Shown one piece after another: positions 46,201-55,400 of a DNA stretch of 58,552 nucleotides (position 1 is its first letter; every line of letters starts with the position of its first letter). Position numbers and translations under genes: made by a program. Source of the DNA: a virus; the IMG/VR virus record IMGVR_UViG_3300012984_000019, positions 1-58,552 of that record; one strand, written 5' to 3'. The notes beneath the pieces are model-generated. The model did not search any database and was not told where the DNA came from. It saw only the letters and a list, made by a program, of their open reading frames with translations.

Positions 46201-47055
46201 AGGTTCGCTAAGGGTGGAATGGTCGGTCAGGATTACGGCGGCATCCTTGGTTCAGCAATGTCTAGGATGCTTCTTCCTACTATCGGAAGAATGGCTGTAA
46301 ATACAGCAATGTCTCAGATCGCCACCGCGCAGGATGCGACCGCAAGCGCAAACGCATCAACAGGCGGCGGCGCAGGCGCTAACGTACCTGTACTTAGCGG
46401 AATGAAGAGCGCCGAGGCCCGAAACGCAATGCTTAGGGCAGCATACGCTCAGTTGGGCCTACCGTACGTCTGGGGTGGAGAGAATCCTAAGATCGGATTC
46501 GACTGTTCTGGACTTATCCAGTACGCAGCCCGCCAGGCAGGACTGTCGATTCCTCGTGTTGCTGACGCGCAGAAGAACTACTCTAAGTCGATTGACGGTG
46601 CAGATGCCGTCCCAGCCGACCTAGTATTCTTTACCCACAAGGGGGAGCAGGTTGCCCATCACGTCGGAATGTACGTCGGAAACGGACAGATGATTGACGC
46701 TCCTCACACTGGCGCACAGGTCCGGGTCGAGGGAATTGGTCATGGCTATGACAAGGTTGATTATGGTCGTCTTCCTCAGTTGAAGATTCCGCAGTTGGCT
46801 AGTGGCGCAAAGATCAATTACGACAACACCCTGGCTAACCTTCACAAGGGCGAGGCCGTCCTTACATCACCTATTACCAGCAAGTTTGAGGCTCTGGCTA
46901 ACCAGTTGAGCGCAAACGGCAATGTCATCGCTGGCGAGAAGGTCGAGGTCAACTTCTACGGCCCTGTAAACAGCGAGGTTGACGTTGAGGCCGGTGTCAC
47001 TGCGGCTTTGAGGAAGAGGGATGTTAAACTAGGTAGAGAAAGGGTGATTAAGTAA
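40213..47055 (+). CDS. tape measure protein with C-terminal NlpC/P60 peptidase, 2280 aa
   Basis: Sets tail length and leads DNA entry. Long helical regions, hydrophobic segments (about 1115-1150 and 1205-1235: GPWGLAIGIAAAGIGILIAN), a charged coiled coil (about 1635-1830), and a DDKIPAWLSHGEFVHTAEAV hinge before the end. Residues about 2065-2190 are an NlpC/P60 domain: LGLPYVWGG, IGFDCSGL with catalytic Cys2098, VAHHVGMYVG with His2149/2150, and APHTGAQ with His2165. The enzyme would open the host wall during injection. TAATG start. Confidence 0.92.
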   Translation: MTDTMIDVRFNVLTNMGSLNAQIDTLNAKMAAHLKLIQGITAQQAALNSASSKWTSIMKGSGQFDVGLVNVGKQVDEFGKRLAKNQLSLGEYRRAIREYRRGVAGEVRQLAEYQQRMMNSVTFNRGGGEMLVATPNGINKTTDAAKLFNQEQAVMNTLLKKSNESLINWGKNTQWAGRQLTVGLTLPVVIFGATAAKVFLDADKRLTNLAKVYGSGVTGTTTEGIKQIKAQVMDLTQGLSESTGTSLNDLLDLSADIAATGKEGSDLLKTITSTNRLMVLGDIERQDAMKTTLSLQTAFKQNNEELANSINFLNAAENATSLSMSDMTEAIPRAGTVVEALGGDVQDLALYMTAMREGGISAAEGANALKAGLASIINPSTKAKKILAGYGIDIESIVETNKGQLTPTILALQKELSGLDGLARSQSIAALFGKYQFARMSALFENIGAEGSQTLEIMKLMGMSAGQLGVIADKEMKQKTESLSNRWQRAINSIKNDMISVGQDFVQIALPIMGFIDKILKMFNALPDSVKTIVEVVTALGAILGPAVMTLGIMANFVGQIKKGWNLLGGFGARMMGRPRPEFEQPLDPQTIAHMASLDKDTQAVFDHAAAIKTATDAMRASVAALNLGGEHRRAAGVVSSPVSYGSQNPFLITGSGLPAATSGGKGGGSVKSNHMLMAMAAQMLGESFSGRPFVGATIQNPTIGDSTPLFQASVDKMKSISSTLNRVAANLQDADPVFAAALRETATMLQNPNRPGTEYSHFISSEDPVHGAKYGGKSFNPFYGFMESVTGNQGRAARGKSGGNPSVMPGEFDPTFIAGQQEGMFRLYNEGGAALWAEATRNPELMNSLKFHIAAATSKSAEEMGQMLTRLGNGVDEEFKQQVVGVGDSWREYARKSVAREGLNPDEFTFDTPLSSERPAPNPKPLVPLPAPETKTARTIPQMSASMALAGDAVSYQMTTMKDAAGESVRVFRLLDQTGLELALAMENAEGELVDFNVNNMEAAGLNPGEGGAAAARAKRNKVHPVMGDTVDAEAVAGNQAARERYQAEYAEWEKVEKKKERAAKNNAPASNWGQAFNNSAQESAEGTARATREVADNAEETVVHTKNIAGNVANVAGGFGLLLSMSTLFLGNMDSAFGKFAMIGGTAMSMLPMLEQMTNLGGEGGLITKFSQNFSNQMGNMGDGAIGRLSSRVTAGAGRMAMAGKALAGAMFGPWGLAIGIAAAGIGILIANNKKKWEKYVQDAKDAADNMKKTFTNVAADNADIFKLKPAADAWNGYTVNATGAAAASKTMVDQVKSNNADMIDGLKKLDDEDLARRLKEIYSGLIIKGVSPQQADQFLNALGQALDKTTLTVKVVAELSGWAKGKDKEEMFNAAKANASKASPDVDLSHQVSAYYDANGIEIPHDGERMFLTDEFKAGKEAASAYGTELGTIISDGIQAGLITPENGKLTENLQQMYETIKADLVAQTNGEGVLDSMLTDTLNGPKIQSLFASVGVPIEQGVDGLVDKFMLLDQAGRDNLLKTLESMGAPGRSLANTLNLVQGSTDAMTASTVALNPDLAKVVGLAQAAGGGLTMYAGGLDAAAASSAAFGVAVGEMTTGIEKATSDFAGAFSSAVDDYVKNYVENTREANAAMVKDTREAEQAKMKALKDGFDKKEKAAQDNIDKIKKNADKEIDAIKRTEDKRKAAFEAEQERIRRLTALKNYNVDYNEAVAGGDLFAAARIRNERDAFNQNNKLEDKNAAAGNAADKKIAAIENERDKKVEAAETALAKMKAADEASVESAQKASDKRIEATEAAATASNKAAEKWKENQEKIVKAMKAEFAEAKGDVAATWKVAEKYAPKFGVSAKTAATLWTDAWDGLGKRTGSKINKESKDPKLAEAARQFTIKTIADALGIKVSARGQALMAGASPKMSVAEYFAARANGQSDTTLAIGAGLAGFADGGSVSGPGGPKDDKIPAWLSHGEFVHTAEAVNHYGPEFMESVNKRKFPRFAKGGMVGQDYGGILGSAMSRMLLPTIGRMAVNTAMSQIATAQDATASANASTGGGAGANVPVLSGMKSAEARNAMLRAAYAQLGLPYVWGGENPKIGFDCSGLIQYAARQAGLSIPRVADAQKNYSKSIDGADAVPADLVFFTHKGEQVAHHVGMYVGNGQMIDAPHTGAQVRVEGIGHGYDKVDYGRLPQLKIPQLASGAKINYDNTLANLHKGEAVLTSPITSKFEALANQLSANGNVIAGEKVEVNFYGPVNSEVDVEAGVTAALRKRDVKLGRERVIK

Positions 47056-47480
47056 TGCCACTGCCTCTACTGGCACAAGTCCGCTTTGAAGGCGCGACCT
47101 CAGGATATGTGACTGACCACAACCGTAAGGCCACTCAGGTATCCAGGGAAGACGTGAAGAATGCTAAGCGCATGGCCGATGGAACCATGCGTGAGCGTTT
47201 TATTGCCACAAAGCGAAAGTTCTCTTTCTCATTCGACAACGTGCCTTCTAGGGCGCAGTACACAGTCGACGGCTATTGGACTGGAGAGGAAATTGTCAAC
47301 TTCTTCAACGCCAACCGCTCCTTCACCCTTAAGTTGTTCTATAGCGGCAACGTCTCATCCCTTGCCTCCCCTGAGGAGACAATCACGGTAATGTGGGACA
47401 CCCCACCAGACTTTTCAATCAGAAAGCGAAATCCAAACTTCGACTTCTGGGACCTGTCGTTCACCCTAATCGAGGTATAA
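47055..47480 (+). CDS. distal tail protein (Dit-like), 141 aa
   Basis: TAATG overlap with the tape measure. Beta-rich (ERFIATKRKFSFSFDNVPSR, YWTGEEIVNFFNANRSFTLK, ending FDFWDLSFTLIEV). Next after tape measure is the usual place of the distal tail ring; sequence similarity is not diagnostic. Confidence 0.65.
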   Translation: MPLPLLAQVRFEGATSGYVTDHNRKATQVSREDVKNAKRMADGTMRERFIATKRKFSFSFDNVPSRAQYTVDGYWTGEEIVNFFNANRSFTLKLFYSGNVSSLASPEETITVMWDTPPDFSIRKRNPNFDFWDLSFTLIEV

Positions 47481-50400
47481 ATGAAGAATTTCCCAACGGT
47501 TAACACTGCCATCAGGAACAACACCTCCGTCATTGGAGAGAAGCCTGTATGTACAATTGAGTGGAACATGAACCGATACCACACTCCAGTCGTGGACAAC
47601 CCAGCCACAACTCCTGCCATTGACAAGGCATGGAACGAGAATGGTGCAGGTAACATGCTTCCACTAAAGTCAATTGCCGACCTCGACAAGTATGGTTCAG
47701 GTATTGCCTATGTAATCAACGACCCTGCAGCAAAGGACTTCTACAAGTTCTACTCCTACGCGCGCATGACCGAGGCAAGCAGGCAGTCTAATGCCTCACG
47801 CTTCTACTACATTGGCCCTGACTCTAGGTATAAGTATTGGGCAGCGCCGGTAATCTCTAGCGGTACGATCTCTTCTGGAAGTTACCCTCTATCTAACGTA
47901 ACCCCAACCATTACCTACCCATCTGCCCTTAACGCAAACAAGATCAGCATCAAGTTCAACACCCACGTCACCAAGCCTGTAAAGTGGACCGTACAGATTT
48001 CTGCAGACGGTACAACATTCACCACAGTCGCTACAGACGTTGTTGTTCCAAGTAGCGGCGTGGTCGACCTATGGGCACCGGTACACAGCGGATACTGGTC
48101 AACCTCCCCAAACTACTACTATGTCGACGGCACCAACAACAACCTAAAGACTGTAAAGGCTGTCCGTGTAAACGTCACCTCTCTAAGCCGTGGCTCATGC
48201 CGCCTCGAACTGCTAGAGATTGCAGCCAAGATCGAGGCATATGCCGGTTCGTATCTTGACACGTTCAACGTAGAGAACACTCTGTCTGAGAACGATGAGA
48301 TCGCTCCTGTCGGAGTCATTAGCGCAAACACTGGTTCTGTGAATATGGCTAACTACACGGGGTTCTTCAACAAGAAGGCTCTGACCAGTCCTATTTCTCC
48401 GTACCTCGACGAGCACGCGCTAATCAGGCTGTACGTTGACTACAACAATGTCACCGGAGGAAAGAACAATCTTCTTCCAAACACTCAGGCCAAGTTCGGA
48501 CTTGATACATCAACGACCAATCCGTACTTCGCCGCAACCGTGGTCGCTGACCCAACCGTCAATCGAAGTGGAAATGCTAGTTACAAGGTGACCACTGACT
48601 CAATCGTAAACCCTCAGGGTCTTATGCACTTCATTCCAGACAAGCAGTTCTTCACAGCAGCCACGCCTGTAGTGCTCTCTGCCTGGATTAAGGGGCCGGT
48701 TGGCTATAAGATCGGTATTGGCCCGCGTATCTACGACACGAGCAATGGATATTTGACAGAGGCAAGTCCTGGCGCACTCGACTATGTAATGGACGGAACC
48801 TGGCAGAGGATTTCATATGCCTATTCTGGATATACTGGTGTCAACCACAGGATGGGACTACAGGTGGTTCTAAGGACCGCTGGAGGCCTTCCACCAGCGG
48901 GCTCCTCTTTCTGGGTTACAGACATGCAGATGGACCCAGGGACCACTCTAAATGACTACTCGCCAAGGCTAAACGAGAGCGCCGGTCTAGTACCACTAGG
49001 AACTATGCTTTCCGACTCATGGGATGTAAACGCTGACGAGAACTGCACCGTCTCCCTTGTAGACTACGCCCGAGTGCTACAGGAAGCCTCTTGCGCCGAC
49101 GTACTCCTAAAGAAGTACCACGCAGCCCAGATCGTATGGGCTCTGTGCGACAGTGTTGGATTCAAGGATGTTAGGGTCTTTGAGTCGGTCGCTGGAGAGT
49201 CTCCTGTAATTGACCACTTCTGGTGCTCGAAGGACGACAAGGTCTGGGAGGTTCTGACCAAGTTGGCAAAGGACTGCCAGATGGCAATGGTCTTCGGTGA
49301 GGACGGTGTTCTTAACGTTTACACGAAGGAGTACCTATACAACACCCGTGCCGCTAACTGGACTGCTCGTCACCACGCAAACGGTGCCGAGAAGCCTGAC
49401 ATCATCAGCCTGAACAACAAGCCAGCGCAGGGTAGCAATAAGGTCTCCGTAAACTACCGTGCTACAAACGACTTCAACATCTCGGGCTCTACAAACCAAA
49501 TCTTCTGGCAGGCACCTGATGACTACGGTATTGGCGCGTGTGAACTAAACGCAGACCTTCTGATCGGTGACCAGTACGCTGTCATTAGGTCAACTTCGTC
49601 TGACCAGATGCCACGATTCAAGAGTAGGATCATCGTTGACGGTGAGCACCTGGAGTACACGGCTAAGGAATACAAGGTTGGCTCTACGCTTTATCTATGC
49701 GACGATGCCACTGACTACTGGGCTGCCGTCGAGGCGAATAACGGAAGGCCACCACTGTTTACTGGTAGGCTAAAGTTGAAGAAGGCTCCGGTCAAGAACC
49801 ACCGTAGCGCCAAGTACAAGTTGCTAAACGAGTTCAAGGTTCGTAACCACATCGACGGAAACCTTGCGGCGTCTGCAAACTGCCCTCAGAACATCTGGCT
49901 GGACGGAGCCGGTGGAGTCCTCCTAAACAACCCATCACTGACCAATAGGAAGAACAACCGCGTAACTGCATTCAAGAACACGGGTGGCTCATTCAACCGC
50001 GTCGGAATGAAGTTCAAGATCGAGTCCAAGCCATACGGCTCGGTCGGTCTAATGCTATTCCCACAGGGAGCCAAGGACCACAAGGGGTACGTCTTCCAGG
50101 TCACTGAAATCGGAGACCCAAGTGTCTCCGGCGACGCTACTGTTCGTGGAGAGACAAAGGCTTACCGTATTGAAAATGACGGCACCCCTACGGCTATGAA
50201 GGTTGCTGCTCCAAAGACGACGGTACAGGAGGAGCAGACTGACTTCTTCGAGAAGCACCACACCAATGTCAAGTACAACACCTGGCATTACATGGAGGTC
50301 ATCCGAATGACCACTAAGGACGACAAGAGCGCATTTGCTGTCTACATTGACAACCGCTGCGTAAAGGTTTTCCTAGAGCCAGCGGGCTCGGTCGTGGCTA

Positions 50401-51248
50401 GGAACAACTGGGCTGGTTTCTTTGTTACCGGTGGAAGCAAGATGCGAGTAGACAAGTTCTACTCAATTGACTTCCCATCTGGCAAGGAGTACAAGAAGTT
50501 GCCAGCAGAGACTAAACTGTTCTACCCGGACAATGACTACATTTTGGAAATGACCGACGCGGCAGACGCTAAGGCAGCCCACAAGAGCCTCCTTGACTAC
50601 AGGTTCGGACTGTACCTTGCAGCCTTCAACCAGACGAAGTCAATTGACATCGAGGTTGATGATTTTACTGGAAACAACTACCCGTTCGCCCGTGAACTGC
50701 TGACGGAGAGTTACAGGTACACGGCTGTACCGGCCCTCCACAGCAAGATTTACATGTCGAACCCTAACGTCGGTCTTTACTTCTTCAACCCTGGACCTAT
50801 GGGTGCTAACGTGCGAATCGTAAATACGACGAATCAGTACCAGTTCCTATCCAAGCCAGAGGGCGAGTTCGCCAATGTCCCACGTTCAGGCGAGAAGTCT
50901 GCTTTCTATATCTGGGGAAAGACTGTATTCCAGGCCGAACCTCAGAAGATCGAAAAGAAGGATGACGCTTCAATCCGCAGGCGCGGAGAGCAGGAGTTGT
51001 CATTCGACGCCACCTGGATTCAGACAGCCGACGCTGCAAATAAGTTGGCTGAATGGATTTTCAATAACTTCGGAAAGCAGAAGGATAGGTACGAAATTGA
51101 ACTGTTCGGCAATCCGTTGCTGCAACTGTCTGACTCTCTAGCCATCGTCCACGACGCTGCGGACCCAGGAACGTTCGTCCTTAACAGGATCAGCAATACC
51201 TGGAATGCGGGTCTGGAAACGAAGGTCACGGCGGTCAGGACCAGTTGA
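47481..51248 (+). CDS. large tail tip / tail-associated protein, 1255 aa
   Basis: Starts directly after the Dit-like stop. Seen in order: a discoidin/F5-8-type beta module (about 135-255, KISIKFNTHVTKPVKWTVQI, AVRVNVTSLSRGSCRLELLE), a carbohydrate-binding-module-like region (about 395-500, PVVLSAWIKGPVGYKIGIG), a tail-hub-like part (about 510-640, EASCADVLLKKYHAAQIVWA) and a LamG-like part (about 835-990). Probably the tail hub and baseplate adhesin. No peptidase motif seen. Confidence 0.75.
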   Translation: MKNFPTVNTAIRNNTSVIGEKPVCTIEWNMNRYHTPVVDNPATTPAIDKAWNENGAGNMLPLKSIADLDKYGSGIAYVINDPAAKDFYKFYSYARMTEASRQSNASRFYYIGPDSRYKYWAAPVISSGTISSGSYPLSNVTPTITYPSALNANKISIKFNTHVTKPVKWTVQISADGTTFTTVATDVVVPSSGVVDLWAPVHSGYWSTSPNYYYVDGTNNNLKTVKAVRVNVTSLSRGSCRLELLEIAAKIEAYAGSYLDTFNVENTLSENDEIAPVGVISANTGSVNMANYTGFFNKKALTSPISPYLDEHALIRLYVDYNNVTGGKNNLLPNTQAKFGLDTSTTNPYFAATVVADPTVNRSGNASYKVTTDSIVNPQGLMHFIPDKQFFTAATPVVLSAWIKGPVGYKIGIGPRIYDTSNGYLTEASPGALDYVMDGTWQRISYAYSGYTGVNHRMGLQVVLRTAGGLPPAGSSFWVTDMQMDPGTTLNDYSPRLNESAGLVPLGTMLSDSWDVNADENCTVSLVDYARVLQEASCADVLLKKYHAAQIVWALCDSVGFKDVRVFESVAGESPVIDHFWCSKDDKVWEVLTKLAKDCQMAMVFGEDGVLNVYTKEYLYNTRAANWTARHHANGAEKPDIISLNNKPAQGSNKVSVNYRATNDFNISGSTNQIFWQAPDDYGIGACELNADLLIGDQYAVIRSTSSDQMPRFKSRIIVDGEHLEYTAKEYKVGSTLYLCDDATDYWAAVEANNGRPPLFTGRLKLKKAPVKNHRSAKYKLLNEFKVRNHIDGNLAASANCPQNIWLDGAGGVLLNNPSLTNRKNNRVTAFKNTGGSFNRVGMKFKIESKPYGSVGLMLFPQGAKDHKGYVFQVTEIGDPSVSGDATVRGETKAYRIENDGTPTAMKVAAPKTTVQEEQTDFFEKHHTNVKYNTWHYMEVIRMTTKDDKSAFAVYIDNRCVKVFLEPAGSVVARNNWAGFFVTGGSKMRVDKFYSIDFPSGKEYKKLPAETKLFYPDNDYILEMTDAADAKAAHKSLLDYRFGLYLAAFNQTKSIDIEVDDFTGNNYPFARELLTESYRYTAVPALHSKIYMSNPNVGLYFFNPGPMGANVRIVNTTNQYQFLSKPEGEFANVPRSGEKSAFYIWGKTVFQAEPQKIEKKDDASIRRRGEQELSFDATWIQTADAANKLAEWIFNNFGKQKDRYEIELFGNPLLQLSDSLAIVHDAADPGTFVLNRISNTWNAGLETKVTAVRTS

Positions 51249-51273
51249 CTTTAACCTGGGACGAGGATATAAT
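51245..51273 (+). promoter_or_regulatory. strong late promoter, predicted leaderless
   Basis: TTGACT (51245-51250), 17 bases, TATAAT (51268-51273), then 6 bases to ATG 51280. The best promoter of the tail-fibre block; the -35 overlaps the tail tip stop. Confidence 0.85.
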
Positions 51274-51279
51274 CAGTAA

Positions 51280-51573
51280 ATGACAACTACTACGCAAATC
51301 ACCTCTAATCAAATTGTCCAGCAGCCAGCGACCTTCCAAGAACCAGGCGCTGGCCCTGCTGTAACTCCGTATGAGGTAATTGATGAGGATACCGACGAGT
51401 TTGATGAGGACCCGAATGCGGCTGGTGTCAGCATCCAGATCGAGGCCCCAGAGAGTATCTCTATTGAATCGCAGCAGACAAGGGCTCTCTCTGACGGTCA
51501 GATTGTTGTCGACGTAGTTTTGAACGTACAGGAAGTCCTCGGGGCAACTAACTATGAAATCAGGTTCGTCTAA
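51280..51573 (+). CDS. minor tail-region protein, 97 aa
   Basis: Leaderless start behind TATAAT. Thr/Gln-rich start, acidic middle (YEVIDEDTDEFDEDPNAAGV) and a beta-strand end (SDGQIVVDVVLNVQEVLGAT). No family recognised. Stop overlaps the next ATG. Confidence 0.65.
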   Translation: MTTTTQITSNQIVQQPATFQEPGAGPAVTPYEVIDEDTDEFDEDPNAAGVSIQIEAPESISIESQQTRALSDGQIVVDVVLNVQEVLGATNYEIRFV

Positions 51574-52499
51574 TGATTGAGGGAATTTACCGCTTTTACG
51601 CGAACGGTGAGTGTGTCGGAGAGGGTAAGAACCTAATCACCACCACCGGCAAGAAGGCTATCATTAGGTACCTGGCTGGACAGATTCCAGAGTTCGGCGG
51701 CGGTCTCGTTGTTGGCACCGTAAACACCGCAGCCGGTGTGGGTGACGCTAATCTGTACTTCGAGGTAGCCCGTGTACCAGTCGACCTAAAGGCAGTAAAG
51801 GACTATTCAACGTTCGATATCGTATTCAGAGGCTCCCTGCCCAAGGGGCTAGCCGCTAAGATTACCGAGTGCGGACTGGTTGTTGATTCAGCCAACACCG
51901 CTAACCGTGGTGTGTCAAATAGGGTCTTCGCCTTGATGGAGTCGACGGGAGAGGGTTGGGCGGTAGCAAACGGTCCAGCCATTGCAGCGGACGCAACAAA
52001 CGTCAGGCTCGGCGCGGACGCAATTAAGATCAACTCCATTCCAGCCAACAACACTTCAATCCTCACACTAAATGGTGTATGGGACCTGAGCAAGTACGTC
52101 GCCACTGACAAGTTCGCGCTACAGTTCGGAACCTTCGACACAAACTGCGCTAGTGTAAAGTTGGAGTTTATTAACTCAGCGGGGTACTCGTTGTATTACA
52201 CCTACACCCCAGCCACCCATACTGCCGGTGCTGGTGTATTCCAGGCGCAGTTGCTAAACCAGAACATGAGCGTATTTACCAACTGGGTAAACGACTGGAC
52301 TAACGTGACGCAGATTAAGATCACCACCACCGCCGGTGCTGGTGGTACATGTTCCGTAGCCCTTGACGGTATCTCAGTAATGGACGCAAATATCTCTGAT
52401 GAACTGTCAGCCCTTGTTTCACGCGCAGTCGTGACAGCAATCCCAAAGGTTGCAAACATTGACATGGACATTGAGTACACGATGAGGTTCAGCCTATAA
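51573..52499 (+). CDS. minor tail / fibre protein, 308 aa
   Basis: TAATG overlaps at both ends. First 115 residues (IYRFYANGECVGEGKNLITT, TGKKAIIRYLAGQIPEFGGG) resemble base-plate-proximal fibre attachment domains; a beta-sandwich follows (WDLSKYVATDKFALQFGTFD, VTQIKITTTAGAGGTCSVAL) that looks sugar-binding. Part of the adsorption set. Confidence 0.65.
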   Translation: MIEGIYRFYANGECVGEGKNLITTTGKKAIIRYLAGQIPEFGGGLVVGTVNTAAGVGDANLYFEVARVPVDLKAVKDYSTFDIVFRGSLPKGLAAKITECGLVVDSANTANRGVSNRVFALMESTGEGWAVANGPAIAADATNVRLGADAIKINSIPANNTSILTLNGVWDLSKYVATDKFALQFGTFDTNCASVKLEFINSAGYSLYYTYTPATHTAGAGVFQAQLLNQNMSVFTNWVNDWTNVTQIKITTTAGAGGTCSVALDGISVMDANISDELSALVSRAVVTAIPKVANIDMDIEYTMRFSL

Positions 52500-55400
52500 T
52501 GCTGTTGTACCTCGAATCGCTACAGCCAGGAAAGACCTACGCCGTTCAGGTAAGGGCAGATAACGGAGAGGCTTTCTCTGAATGGAGTCATACATTCACC
52601 CTGCCCGTTACCTCTGACACTGGCGCTCTTCCGGCTGTTGGAACTCCAACGTGTGTGCCTGTTGGAGACACGTTTGTTTCACAGTGGTCATACGCTTCAA
52701 AGCCAACCGACTTCTCTCACTACGAGGTTCGCTGGACCTATGACGGCAGCAACTATTCACCAACGTTCAAGACCGCTGGTGAGACTGTCACTCTTAACTT
52801 CTCTGACAACGTGGCCTTCTTTACCACTCCACGCCCACACATCCGTATTGAAATCCGTCCTGTAGACAGGACTGGAAATAAGCCTGTCACATGGACTCCG
52901 TCCGTATACGCTGACAACCCTGCCCCTACACAGGCCACAAACGTTGTCGGTACAGCCGGTCCAGACAAGATCAGCCTCGCGTGGGACAAGGCTGCATTCG
53001 ATGACTACCAGTACGCTGAGGTATGGGTCGGTACAACCAACGCTGCAAACACCACTGGTGCCAGTCGTATTTTCTCTGGTGACGTAAACAGTTGGACGTA
53101 CGTCACGCTTTCATATGCTTCTGTTATGTACTTTAAGGTTGCATTCTACGACAAGTTCAACCAGCCTGGACCGTACTCGGTAACTGCTGCCATGACGCCT
53201 ACAAACCCAGGTCTCGTCGACGTTACACCGCCAGCAACGCCTAATGCAGCGACGGTAACAACAACATCCAACCTTGGCGACCCAACGGGGTACACGGCCA
53301 ACCTAACGGCAACCTGGACATCAAAAACTGGTGACACGGACCTTTCTGGTCATAAGTTGAGGTTCTCGACTGGAAGCACTGGACCCTGGACAATAGTCGA
53401 CGTTCCTCTAATGGACGGCTCTACACCGTCTGGACCCGGCAGCGCAACGGTCGCAACGAGTCAGACCGTGACCCTTGCCGACCTTATTGCAAATACAAAC
53501 TACTATGTCCAGACTGCCTCGTATGACAAGTTCAATAACATGTCTGCATGGGTAAGTGCTAGCACATATCCTCTGCTTACCGCTAAGGACCTTATTGGAC
53601 CTTCCACGCCAGCGGCACCTACGGTTTCATCTAACCAGACCATGATTCAGGTCTCGCACAGCGGCCTGCAGTCTGACAATACAACGCCTATGAATCCAGA
53701 CCTCTCATATTACGAGGTCTACCTTTCCACGACCACGCCGGTACCAGCAACCCTTGGAGTCACAAAGCCAAATGGAATCATGGGGGCCGGTCCAGCCCCA
53801 AGCGGGCTGTTCTCAATCCCTTCAACAGATGGTGGAACCTCCACCAACACAGCGCAGACTTGGTACGCTGCTGTTGTTGGCGTAGACAAGGCTGGAAACC
53901 GTGGCTCCGTTCTCTCTGCAACATCATCTGGGCAGTCGGTTCCACTTATCAGTGCTGCTAATATTGCGTACGCAACCATTACAGATGCAAAGATTACGAA
54001 CCTAAATGCCAATAAGATCACCTCAGGAACTGTATTCACAAACGACCTGAGGGTGGGAGACCTGCTAAACAACCCTGGAACCATTGTTGTTCAGGGCCAG
54101 CGCGGATTTATTCAGTCTGGTAACTATACGCCCGGTGTCTCTGGATGGAGGCTTGGCAGGGACGGTCTAGAGATTAACCAGGGTAGTATTTCAGCACAGT
54201 CGTTCACTACTGGTGTCACCAACTACATCCCAGCCGTTTACTCCATGTTCGATTGGGGTCCATACCTATATGACTCGACCGTACCTAATGCCATCACCTG
54301 GCTTACCGATGGAGTCTATGTCGGTTCCGGTATCGGGTCTAACTACCTGGCTTCTAGCATCGACAACAAGTCTGTCCTCGTTTGGAATGCAAACAATGCA
54401 ACCCCGGCCAATACAAACAACGGATTCTGGCTAGGTAAGAGTTCGACTGACTACAACATCTTTGTAACACCAAGTACCACCTACACGTTCAGTTTCTACC
54501 CAACAATGTACGGTTCAGGTACCTTCTTTGTAAGGTACAAGGATCAGAACGGTACTATTGTCGACTCTGGATCGCAGACGGTCAGTTCGGCGCAGACCAG
54601 AAAAACCTGGACGTTCACCACTAGTGCCACGACAACCGCAATCGTTCTTGGATTCCACAGTTTCAGCCAGGGGTACCATGAAATGTCTGCCCTACAGTTC
54701 GAGCAGGGCGGCTCGGCAACCACATACAAGTACCCTGATAATACGGTAATTGATGGTGCCTCGATTCGTACTGGACAAATCACCTCGACCGCAACCGTGA
54801 GTATCAACGGTGTCGTACAGCCGGTTTGGAGTATCAACACGAATGGATACGCAAACTTTGCAAACGTACTGATCCGTGGAAATGCTGTTGTCGGTGCCGG
54901 TGCTGGCAACCCAACAGATGGCGCTGCATCCCTTATGCAGTCTGCCAACTTCGTAACCGGAACAAGCGGTTGGCAGGTAACCTCAGATGGAAATGCTGAG
55001 TACAATGCTCTAATTGCGCGTAACTCGTTCACCATTCAGTCAGCAGCCTCGGGCGCACGCGTACAGTTGACAAACTCCGAGTTGGCAGCATACAACTCTG
55101 GTGGAACAAAGACCGTCTCCCTGACAAACGCTGGTGCCTTTACGCTTCAGAGCGCAACCTCTGCCGCCAGAATCCTGCTAAGTAACTCTGGTCTTTTTGG
55201 GTACAACTCCAGCGGAGTACAGTCGTTCAACCTGTCAGCATCTAGCGGTGCCCTGACAATTACTGGATCGTTCAGCCTGGACTCTGACCCTGGCTCTACC
55301 ACCCGTGGAATTCTTATCTCTAGTACAGGCGTCGTCTACCTTTACCCTAACAATGGATCACCGCCAGCCGGTCTTTCACCTGGACTGCTTTACTCTGACA

